From positions 1 to 64,000 of the forward strand of contig DF237135.1 in assembly GCA_000708835.1 (NCBI GenBank): 64,000 bases of DNA. Reading direction: 5' to 3'. The position numbers and the translations under genes were made by a program. The notes under the pieces were generated by a model. That model was not told the DNA's origin and ran no database searches. It saw nothing but the letters and a program-made list of their open reading frames with translations. This document shows, piece after piece, positions 11,045 through 21,739 of the stretch (position 1 is its first letter; the number at the start of each line of letters is the position of its first letter). This stretch comes from Klebsormidium nitens. Its lineage: Eukaryota; Streptophyta; Klebsormidiophyceae; Klebsormidiales; Klebsormidiaceae.

Positions 11045-12946
11045 ATGGCTGCTTTTCCAGTGGTGGTGGTCACTCAATGGATCCACGACGAGGCGATCGC
11101 AGCATTGGCGGCATTTGCGACTCCTATCCTAAACCAAACGAAGGAGACTCTAAGTCAAGCGGAAGTCAAGCGGCGGTGTCGGGATGCTGACGCAATGGTG
11201 GCGTTCATGTCTGACTGGGTGGACCGAGAGGTCCTGGACAGCTGTCCTAAACTAAGAATTGTAGCAGCAGCGCTGAAGGGTTTCGACAACTTCGACGTGA
11301 AGGCGTGCGAGGAGGCAAGTAAGAAACACCTCAACAAATGACATCCGCCGCCTGAGACTTAGTCATTGAGCAGGGTGACACTTGACATGGCGCTGAGAAG
11401 ACCCAATTGCTCTTCCATAAATCATAAGAGCAGCCGTAATCTGTGTCACTTGGTGGGCGGCCGAGGTCGCAAAGTTAGGAGCACCAATTATATCGAGCAC
11501 TGGCCCATGCGTTTGAGCAGATGACTCACTTCCTCTTTCTCCAAGCGCAGGCTGGCGTCTTGCTGACCATCGTTCCAGACCTGCTGACTGAGCCCACAGC
11601 AGAGCTGGTGATTGCCCTCACGCTTGGGCTGATGAGGAATATCCTAGCGGGAGACGCGTACGTGAGGAGCGGTGCATTCCAAGGGTGGCGGCCCATCCTG
11701 TATGGAGCAGGCCTGAATGACAAGGCAAGCAGTGGCCTTGGCAGTCCTCGGGATTCCGTACCTGTTGTGGTAGTCACTGGTGTGGAACTCCGAGGAGAGA
11801 AGAGCATATGACGAGATTCGGAAAAATTGTGCGGTTTGTCGCTGCTGTTTCCTCAGTGCGGCACTGAACACAATCTTACCAGTGAGGCCAACACTGTGCA
11901 AATGAGCAGAGGCGCAACTTATTGCCATGTATCTGCCACTTCCTGGACATTTGACAACCTTAAACAGGCAAAGTGAGAAGAAGTTATCGAATTGCGACTA
12001 TGCAAATGATGATACTATTATGGCTGGTTTTATTATCCAATCATTTGAAGTAAAGCCTGCCCATCGAATCTCCAAAAAGTTACGCAGAGCAACTCGAGTT
12101 TTCTTCTCCGCAGGTGATTGGTGTCATCGGCATGGGCGCCGTTGGAAAGGCTGTTGTTCGGCGGTTGGTGGCGTTTGGCGTTCGAAAGCCGATCTTGTTC
12201 CTGGACCCCAACCAAGAAGCAGCCACGTCTGCTCTACCCATTGCCCCAGCGTCAAGTCTCGCAGATTTGCTAAGTGCAAGCAACGTGGTCATCCCTCTTG
12301 TGCCCCTGACTGCGGACACCACACACCTATTCGATGCACAAGCCCTGCGCATGATGAAATCAGGCGCCTTCCTGGTGAACTGCGGGCGAGGGTGAGGCAC
12401 TCACTGTTTGCTTTGGCATTCGTCCTTAGAGTGCAACAAACTTGGGGAATGGTTTCACAAAAACAGGCGTCCGGCGGCCTGGTGTTAATTGCTCTAGGAC
12501 TATCACATCCTGAAGATTTTGATCTTTCTTAAGTTGCCAATGACAGTGTGGGTTTACATTGGGTTATAGTGCTGAGGGGCCACTGGCAGAAGGTAACTGC
12601 TACCTCAGGATCTTTGTCATACGTTTTCTCGTGAATCTTAGCTGAGATGTAACAGCTTTTGTGATGCAGGTCAGTAGTCGATGAAGACGCCGTCGCAGAA
12701 GCCCTAGAGACAGGGGAGCTGGGAGGGTATGCAGCCGATGTGTTCGAGTTCGAGGACTGGGCACGGCCTTCGAGACCGCGGCAGATTCCTGAGCGCCTGT
12801 TAAAGATGAAAGATCGGACCCTTTTCACGCCGCACTTAGGCTCTGCGGTGGACGAAGTTCGAAGAGATATTGCCCTCTTTGCAATCGAGCAGATTAGACA
12901 GCTTCTCGTTGACAGAAAGCGGCCCACACATTGTGTGCCTTGTTAA
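11045..12946 (+). CDS. ptxD: phosphite (phosphonate) dehydrogenase, PtxD homologue
   Basis: Four exons, 11045-11314, 11551-11724, 12114-12391 and 12670-12946, give 332 residues; bacterial PtxD is about 336. PtxD oxidises phosphite to phosphate with NAD+ and belongs to the D-2-hydroxyacid dehydrogenase family. PtxD-like stretches run throughout: [70 protein letters not shown] and FTPHLGSAV. The GxGxxG nucleotide loop is GMGAVG (154-159), followed by Asp in LFLD, which favours NAD. Residues equivalent to the PtxD active site are present: Lys78, Arg240, Glu269, His296, Arg305 and Met55. There is no obvious targeting peptide, so it is probably cytosolic. Introns 1 and 2 are best read as GC-AG (donors GAG|GCAAGT and AAG|GCAAGC), which gives exactly the bacterial spacing at both joins. 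No phosphite transporter gene is adjacent. Transfer from bacteria is inferred; the introns argue against contamination. Confidence 0.86.
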
Positions 12947-13790
12947 GACGAGCCGACGCGGATGAGAATCAGCTGCCAAGTCATCCATGCACGTCACTAC
13001 AAAGAAGCCTCTTGTCTACAAGCAACACGGCAAACTGCAAGATTTGCCAAGGTTTATACGACTGTCCAAATCATAGCTGGCAAGACCTTCAAAGTCCAAG
13101 ATTCAGACCTTCAAAGTAACTCGAGCAGATTGTTGAGCTAGCCCAAATCTACTAAATCATCGCGCCTAGTGCATGCAGCCGCATCACGTGTGACCCGCCC
13201 ATGAAATTGGTTTAAACAATGTAGTATGGCGCGGGCCGACAAGGCGGGGCCACCAGTGGCAGCTAGGCATGTGCCCCGCAATTGGTTTGAGGTGTATGGT
13301 GCCCGAACATGATATCATCAAGTATATACTTCATGATCGGACATGAACGGTGAGTACCATGTGCATTGAGTCTTGCTCAAGATCCAAATCCGGATGCTAG
13401 CATGGCATACTGCATGCAACTGGCATGATGTGCAGTATATGTTGGCGGCTCGATGTAAACCGTCTGATCGATTGCGTGCCTGCGCATCCACGTCATGCCA
13501 CGGAAGGAAACACTGGTTAGAGGGCGGCCGACATCATTAACACGACCTAGCGCGGACAGTTCGCTGCCGCGCCATCATATATACAAGATTGTGAACAGAG
13601 ATTAACTCGGATGCACAAGTCACTATGCTCTTATTGCATAGTAGTACTGCCACGTGTACGGACCCCCAACTCTGAACAAGGTTCTGGGGATTGCATCCAT
13701 GACATGTCATACCGTATAACACCGTCGAGGTTCAGCGCGCACCAGTCATACGAGCGCCGTCAGCTTACATCAAACTTTACATAAACATTC
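12947..13790. other. intergenic, convergent 3' ends
   Basis: This stretch lies between the 3' ends of the ptxD-like and PAA2-like genes. Only short unsupported open frames are present. No repeat, RNA gene or mobile element was recognised. Confidence 0.5.
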
Positions 13791-16700
13791 TCAAGCTGTC
13801 CTTGGCACATCTTCCGTCCGCCCGGGTGCTTCTTCTGACGCAATTTTACCAACTCGTAGTAGCAAGGAATTCGTTACGACTGCAACTGAACTAAAAGCCA
13901 TCATGGCGCCAGCAACTGAGGGGGTTAACGAAATGTCATAGGCCGGTAGCAGAGCCCCCGCTGCTAGCGGTATGCCCACTGCGTTGTACGCGAGGGCCCA
14001 AAACAAGTTCTGCTTGATCTTGTTGAACGTGGCCCGACCGAGGGCCACCGCCTCCCCAACCTGCACGACGTTGGAGATTGTATTGGTCGTCTCAACAGCG
14101 CAAGAGTGCACTAAATCCGTAGCACAGAAAAGCCTGGCAGACGAGATCGTGTAACCGAGCGACACTACCCTGAAGGAGACCGTCCATTTTTCAAAGCAGG
14201 CATCAGGATGGGACGTCTGCTGAAAGGGACTTCGAGAAGGACTGGCTCCTTTAAAAACTTTGAACGGGGCTCACCTGGCCCAGCCTGTTCCCCATCAGGA
14301 TGACCGACGCAGCTTCCTCCGCTGCGTCCGTCCCACCCCGCAACGCAATGCCCACGTCAGCGGCTGCCAGGGCAGGCGCGTCATTCACGCCGTCACCCAC
14401 CTGAGGACCGCAGGGAGCAGGTGAGGCGAAAGCAGGAAAACGCACGACTTGAAAATGTATGCAACTCAAGTCAACGGAAACTGTTTCAAGTTACAACGCA
14501 TACACGTTTACCAAGTTCTCCGGCCAACTTCAGTATGCGCGTTCAAGATTCACAAAGCCGAAACGAAGAGGCTTCAGCCTAAGCACAGGTGTCCAGGTCG
14601 TCACGTTTCAAAAAACCACGACACCGCCAGCATTGAAGTACAGCGAGCCACCAACAGGAAGTGAGGAAATCAGGAGACGCTCGTACCATAGCCACGACCG
14701 CCTTTTCGTCCCTGAGTGCGCCCACGAGCCGCTGCTTGTCTTCTGGCCGCAGCTCCGCATAGACGTCAGCCTCCGCAATCCCGATCCGCTGCGCCACAGA
14801 GCGGACGCTCTCCCGCCTGTCACCGGACATGATCAGGGTCCGCACCCCCAGCTCTTGCAATCTGCACAGGGACAGCTGAAGAAAGTGTTAGAATAGAGAA
14901 CTTTGCCGCAGCCCGACGGACAGACGATCCAGGACCCATCTTTTCACAACCAAGGACGAGTGTGGGCCCCTATGAAATCAAACTCGCCTTTATGAGTCGA
15001 TGCAAGCCTCTGGCTTACGGGACAAGACTTCGGCGCCACTCACGAAAGCGCAACCTTTGTCCGTTTCACCTATGATAAGAGCATCGCAACGATACGTGCC
15101 ATACTGTGCGTCAGCCGCCCTGACTCCGTCCCCTTTCTCGGTCGCCTGTAGGCTTTTTGGTGCAGTTGTTCCCAGAGTATGAAGTGGTCTCCTTCGCATC
15201 TAGCATAACACAGCTACCATGAAGAAGGCACGAGACGCCAGACCGCACGAGAGCCCTCACCGTCGGACAGTCGCCGCAGCATCTTTCCGGACGGCGTCCA
15301 CGACCCCAACTGCTCCCACCACGCCGCGCCCCTCGACGCCCACGAAGACCACCGTGCGACTGCCGGCCGCGTCCTCGATCCCCTTCTCCGCCCGATCCCG
15401 CAACTCGTGCTCCACTCCCCGGGGCACTCCCTCCGAGCCCACTACCTCCGCGACCCAGTCAAACGCCCCGACCGCAACTCGTAGCCCGGAGACTAGCCCC
15501 GACGCCCCTTTGCCTGGCTCTGTGCGCGCGTCTTCGACCGCTGAGGCGGAGGTGGAGAGGCCCTCCGACTGCGCCCGGTTGACGATCGCCGTGGCGACCG
15601 GATGGCGGGTTGTGGACTCGACGGCAGCTGCAAGGCGGAGGAGCTCTGCCCGGGGGATGTCGCCCCGGGTGGCGACGGAGGCAACGCTGGTCTTGCCTTC
15701 CGTCAGAGTACCCGTCTGGAAGAGGGTTTGAACAAGAGAAGTTCGTGACGACGACTGATTTCAGTGGCGTAAGCGAGAACAAATCCTTGGGTTTACAGAA
15801 GACAGCCAGGAGATGACAACTCCCGAGAAGGTATGAGATCACTGGTCAATCACTGGTATCGCACTTACTCTTCTCCCTTCAGCACACCTTCCTAACGTAC
15901 GTTCGGAACAACTCAATCACTTCCTAACGGTCAGGCGAGGGAGTACCACTTGAGAAACGATCCAACTGTTTATTAAACAGTCAGTCTGGAGGCCAACTTA
16001 TGAAGGCGGCTCGACCGTGTCCCTCACCTTATCAAACACGACGGTGTCTACTTTGGCGGTCGTTTCCAGGGCGTCCCCTCCCCGCAGCAGCAGCCCCCGC
16101 CGGGCGCCCAGCGACGTCCCCACCAGCACGGCAGTCGGAGTGGCCAGGCCCAAGGCGCACGGACACGCCACCACCTGAAAGAGCCATGAGCGCAAGCTCA
16201 AGGCGAGTGCTTGGGGACCGTAGGAGGAGCGGTCGAGACGCCTTTGGAACCAAACGAAGAACGTCAATTCTCCACGACCGGTGATAAAAAGCTTTGCTGT
16301 GGGAAGAAGTAAAGCGCACCAATTCAGTTGGCACTCGATCTTCTCATGGCTGTACCTGGCCGACTAGCAATTCCGCGGCTGCAATGGATCGAAGGGTTTT
16401 CGTCCCTTTGCTACAGTCAACTTCCGCAGAAACTGCCCTCTTTTGTAACTCCAAAGAGTTGCATCTTAGGCTTTCAACTATAAAAGGTTGAGACAGATGT
16501 GCTCAGAAGGGAATCACAAGAGGGGACACATCGTGCGCGCGGCCGCAGTGCGCGCTTGTGGGTGGCCTGCCCGTGGCTTACCAGTACGTCGATGGCCAGC
16601 TTGAGGCTCAGCAGGAGAGCGCTCCCGTCCGGGCCCGCAGCATCACTGTACAAAACTTCCGGAAACAGGCTGGTCCCCAGACCGTACCTGCGAAGCGAGC

Positions 16701-19700
16701 GTGGAAGCGCGTCAGCAAATGGTAAGAGGAGACGGAAGTGATTTGGTTGACACACTTGCTGCCACTCTTGAGCCAGCCTGCGACCAGTGCACGCCGGACA
16801 CTGGCTGGCGAATTGGCCGACCAGATGAGGGGCAATGGATTAGATGTTTGGCGAGTAGGACGCAAGAAACTCTGAGGTACTCCTGAAGCGCATCTGATGA
16901 GCGCCTTTCAATCCAGATTGAGTTCACAATCAGCGACCAGGGATACTAAGGACGAATGCGCTCAATCAACCCATCTCGGATCGTTCTTGCTCCACATCTC
17001 GACTATGCAACTAACCAAAGCCCAAACCAGTTCAACTGACAGCCCTTGATTCGTTGCCCGATCTACTAGACGACAGAGAATCTTTGACACTCCCCTGCAT
17101 GCTCACCAAAAGTAGGGCCGGAAGAAAGAAACGCTCAACGGCCATCTACGAACAAGCCCGGACCCTCCTAGCGCTCACCAGAATGCAAACGTGGCCGCCG
17201 AGAGGCCCATGACGCTGAACACGAACGGCCCCGAGATGCGGTCCGCCAGCCGCTGCACTGGCGCCTCGCGCGCCTGCGCCTCCTCAACGAGCCGTGTGAT
17301 GCCCGCCAACACGCTGTGCGCGCCCGTCGCCACAGCCTCAACCGTGAGGGGGCCCTCCTGCCACGTGGAAGACACGCGGGTGAGCTGGACGGCAAAGCAA
17401 CGTCGGCCGGGCCGGGGCGGAGTCCTGCTGCTTGCTTGGGCTGTCAGACTTGCAAAAGCTTGGGCTAAGAAAAGTTACTCGTTCATGTCCGAGGAAACAA
17501 CGAGTAATGACGGAGTGTCGTTACAGGCTACTGCGCGACATGTTCGAATTGGCACTCTCTAAGTGCACCCATAACGCTTGGGCCGATGGGACAGGCGTGA
17601 ACAACGTGAAACGGCTAGCTTACCCAGTTGATCGTCCCTGCGGACACCGCCGCTCCCTCCTCTTTCGGCACGGGCAGCGGCTCCCCTGTGAGCATGGACT
17701 CGTCCACCGCACTGCGTCCGCCGACCACTCGCCCCTGAAGTTACCAGATGCACGCTTTGGCACCGATGTTGAGCGTAGGTGCTTGTTCTGACAAGCTTGC
17801 TTCAAGCCTCTTAGTACAGGCTGGAATGTTATCTCGGCAAGACGGTAAGCGAACCGGTTCAAAACAATTGAAATCTACCTCCAATCAGTCAATTGGAGGG
17901 GTTTGCCTTGATGCGACTCTTATCAAAGCCCGGTGCATGCCCCAAACCGAGGAGGTCCTTCGTTGTTGTAAGCAGCGGAGAGGGGCGCAGACTCGACGGT
18001 TGACAGACAGGCACGTCTTTGCAAGAGGGTGCGGGCTCACATCTACAGGGAGCGACTCCCCTGGCAGCACGAGCACACGGTCCCCCGGGCGCACTTGCTG
18101 GGTGGGGACCTCTACACTAAACAGCGGCTCGGCACCCCCGTTCTCCTTCACTCGGTCGGCCGCGCTGTCCCCGAGCACCAGGCGAGCTTTTGCGGGCAGC
18201 AGGGACTGCACAACGATCCAGGGAGAGGAGGTGGGGACCGGGGTATGCAGGGATGCCCGCACTATCTGGAAGACTTCGAGTTCGAAAAAATAGAAAAGGA
18301 AAGCGTAGAGCCAGGTGCGAGCGGAGACAGAGTATGAGCAAAGATGGAGTTATCTAGGCACCTCCAGTCCTAAGTCAGAATTTCAACTCCAGTTTGCAAG
18401 CCTATCGGCAACTGGCTGGTTTAAAGGAGCCCCTATAAGCGATGTAGATCTGCTTAAGCCCTGGATTCAGTCGAATCAGCTAAGCATGACGACAGACAAG
18501 CGAATGTTGCGTACCGCCAGGGCCTGCACGTCGGTGGCCGCTTTGGCACGGGCGCGGGCTTCGAGCGTTCTTCCGAGCAACACGAAGCCGAGCAGCATCA
18601 CCTGCACAGATTCTCGAATGTGAGTGAACAGTAAAGTACCCTTTCTACAAGGGCTTTCGTTTGCGGAAAAGCAGAATCACCACTCGTTATGCAACACGAT
18701 CATATAAATCATCCATTCTACAAAATTAGACTATTCAGTTGCAGAAAAGCACCCCGTAGAATCCAGGCCATAACTCTGGTGAAACCAGGTGAATAGCCAA
18801 CCAAAGGCTTGTAAACGTGGTTTTCGTCTTCAGAGAGCAGCCATGGCTTCAGAACTCTCAAAGCAGGCTTCACATGAGGCGACATGGTGGCAGTAAAGGA
18901 GTTAGTGTCGCTCACTGGCTCCTCAAAGAAGGACGCTTCCCAACCAAGGTCAGGCAGGGCCAGGGATGCCTGCGCAGCAATTTAAACGAGGTGAGGCAAA
19001 TGATGACTGCAGGACTTATTTGCAGCAGGTACAATAGTTGCAGCAGGTACAATAGCTAGGAACGACGTCAGAGGTCCTGAGGGGCAAGTACAAGGCAGTC
19101 CGAGGGGCCTTCACAGTTGAGGTTAGGTAAGATTGTTAACCCCCTTGAAGGAATAAATCATCGACAAGCAATCGATGATACAAAATCGGGTGCTTCGAAA
19201 CTCACGGCACTGATGGCAAACGCGGACGCGGCCCCAATGCTGACCAGCGTGTTCATGTTGGGTGAGCCACGGAGCAGGGCTTTGGCGCCATCCACAACCA
19301 GGGCTGCATACGGGGCCCAAAGGAAGACGGTAAAACACCCACAAGGTGTTGCTATGACAGCTGACCACCCCACCAATCATGCTGATTGTATGAAGAGGCC
19401 GATGTGCACATATCAGCAGCAGATTAATAACCAGCGAGAAATGCTTGCAATAAGTCCTTTAAACCGTCCAGGCGTCACTCACGTCGGCCTGGTCCCACTA
19501 GCGCCGCAATGGCAATAGCGCACTGGACAGAAGGCACCCCCAAGAAGGAGAGGAAGGAACCTGCAACAAGAATGAGATAGGGGGAAAAGGTGAGGATGAG
19601 AGTAGCTAGAGGCAGGGGAAGAATAGGGAGACAGTGATGTTTTAAGGGCTTTTCTTCTGGGGGCACAATTGAGAAATGCAAACGCTGCGCTTTTAGAGTA

Positions 19701-20685
19701 CTATAATAAGGGCCGGCGGAGACTACATGGTCAACGCTAACTAGGAACAGCACAGGGGGCAACTGGGGAGTATGACAGCGGTTCAAGTTACCCCTCAAAA
19801 GAACCCTTTCAAAGAAACCCTTCGTTCACTCATTCTATACCCCCTGGACACCGCGGTAACTCATCTTTCCTTGTTCTCCTTAGTCAACTCTTCGATTCAA
19901 AGCCACAAGAAAGGGAGTGAAGACTTGTTAAAAGTCCCACCATGTGCAAACTGGTGGAACCCCAGCCCATGCAGCAGGTGCCCTGTGTGGTGTGCCAGGC
20001 AGACTGCCACCAGGCCCCACGCCACCCCCAGCTGCACCGTGGTGTCACGCAGACTCTCCTCACGCTGCCTGGCCAGGGCTTCCCGCTGGTTGGTCGCGGC
20101 AAGTGCGTCGCCAAACTGCCGGACGGACGTGGAGAAGCCACTCTTGGACAGCGCTTCCGCTAGGGCCTGGCCTGTTTCTAAAGCGAGCCCGGGACGCAAC
20201 TGCACTGCCGCTGTGTGTGTCAGCAGGTTCACAGCCGCAGAGGCGACCCTCGTGTCGCTGGCCAGTGTGCGCCGAACCGACGCTGCGCAGCCGCCGCACA
20301 TCATGCCTGTCACGTCCAGCAATACACTTTCCCCCTTGGTCGCTGTCTCAGCTGGTGAGGCCGCCAGCTCAGTTGCAACCGCAAGCTGCGCGTAAGTCGC
20401 TCGCTTTATGCCCCCCAAATGTGGCAAATCCTGGCGTGGGATTTTTGAGAAACGCTGCTGGCGGCGCAGACATTGCAGTGCGTCCCCTGTGGTGCTCAGC
20501 TGCTTTGCAGAAACGAGGTGCCTTGGGGACACTATGCAACTTTCAGTAGAACATCCAATCGGTGCGGGCAGACAACTCCTCATAAGAGTAGCTGGAGCTT
20601 TCGGAAGCTTGGCGAGCAGCTGAAAGCATTGCTCTGTCATTCGGAGCGACTGCGCCATTGTGACAAGACTCGAGGAACTCAACAC
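13791..20685 (-). CDS. PAA2: chloroplast P1B-type Cu+ ATPase, PAA2/HMA8-like
   Basis: Fourteen minus-strand exons: 20685-19941, 19560-19483, 19303-19206, 18969-18916, 18601-18515, 18205-18041, 17734-17624, 17357-17179, 16687-16582, 16174-16028, 15715-15261, 14861-14687, 14400-14275, 14060-13791, giving 931 residues. It pumps copper across a membrane at the cost of ATP. In order: a probable transit peptide, a metal-binding HMA domain with GMMCGGC (Cys130, Cys133), paired membrane spans, the actuator TGEP (425-428), the ion-path CPC (545-547), the phosphorylation site DKTGT (Asp589), the HP motif (628-629), GDGVNDAP (802-809) and two C-terminal spans ending in [26 protein letters not shown]-like and [17 protein letters not shown] stretches resemble plant PAA2, the thylakoid pump that supplies plastocyanin. 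Thylakoid location is inferred from the family. No key residue is missing. The alternative start Met10 would shorten the leader slightly. Confidence 0.9.
19022..19057. repeat. 18-nt tandem duplication in a PAA2 intron
   Basis: Two adjacent near-identical 18-nt copies of GCAGCAGGTACAATAGTT sit in the intron between exons 3 and 4 of the PAA2-like gene. They contain AG dinucleotides but lie upstream of no supported exon. They look like a slippage product. Confidence 0.6.
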
Positions 20686-21739
20686 TGCTTAAGAGCTGGA
20701 TATTTGTCTCCTACATACTCAACTCCTTGCGCGAAGCAATGCCAGCATCCTTTGCTTCCCCTCCCAAGCGTATTACATACCTGCAAACTACCTTTTGACA
20801 ACCTGCAAAAAGTTCTAGCTGAACAGACAGTGCCAGTGAAGGGCGCTAGTTATGTCAGGGCGGCACTGCAGGACGCCATTAGCAGGGGCTTTTCACACCA
20901 TGACGTAATAAGCTTACAAACTCGACGTCACGGTAGTTTGTCGGCGCCGCGGCCGCCGGCGGGCCGGCCGTGGCTGCCCGACTGGATAACCAGGATAACC
21001 AGTTAACTTGAAGTTACTAACACGTGTACACTGTACACTTACAAAGTTCCACCGGGCACCTGCGCAATTTTCGGCGGGAAAGTTAAACGTAACATTTTCA
21101 AGAACATGTAATGTTGGCGATGCTTGTTGTCAAGTCTGACACATGTGATAGGTATGGTATACAGCGGGCTACAGGTCCAGGACTCCAGGCTCGCTGTAAA
21201 CAGCCGCGTGCTCTTGCAACTGGTGTGATTCGACTAGGTAGGTACCTAGTACTGGGTTCGAGTCTAGGGGCGTCGCCACAAATAAGACCAAGCGTTCTAT
21301 AAATCCCCCTCCACCGAGCGGGGTCGGTAGACACCCTCTGAGGATGAGCAACTTGTGGCCAGCAGTCAACTTCCTGCCGGAAAGTCAACTCAACACGAGT
21401 CACGAGGATTGCGAAAAGGGCATCTTTTTGAACGTCAGAAGCAAGCTTCTGCAACAAAGAAGGCCGCACAGCATCCGGGCCAGCATGCAGGAGGAGGAGG
21501 AGGGCGCTTGCACTAAACAGTAACTTTAGTATCTTCGCTGTCCTGTTGAAACGAGACGTTGATACTACCTGAGGCGGGACACTTGTGAAGCCTGTTCTGT
21601 CCGACAGCACAGGGCTCCTGCATGGGGCACGGTCGATTGTGGGGATGAAACTCTTTGGTACTTTGGAATTGTCCATTGATGATTGAGCGAGTTCTGCTGT
21701 AGCACAGGGCTAATCTGTAACTGTTGGAAAAGACTCATG
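20686..21739. other. divergent promoter region between PAA2-like and bZIP genes
   Basis: This stretch of about 1 kb lies between two head-to-head genes. It holds ACGT-core words typical of bZIP sites (TGACGTAA near 20899, GACGTCAC near 20921, CACGTG at 21021), a GC-rich block (20940-20970) and several GTAC cores (21026, 21033, and two more near 21240-21250). GTAC is the core of the copper response element read by CRR1/SPL7 in green algae and plants, so these are candidate sites for the copper-pump gene. Such short words also occur by chance; function is inferred only. Confidence 0.4.

Noticed and set aside
11045-12946. Annotation as glyoxylate/hydroxypyruvate reductase or phosphoglycerate dehydrogenase
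   Set aside because: The motifs [15 protein letters not shown] and FTPHLGSAV and the length match PtxD rather than those families.
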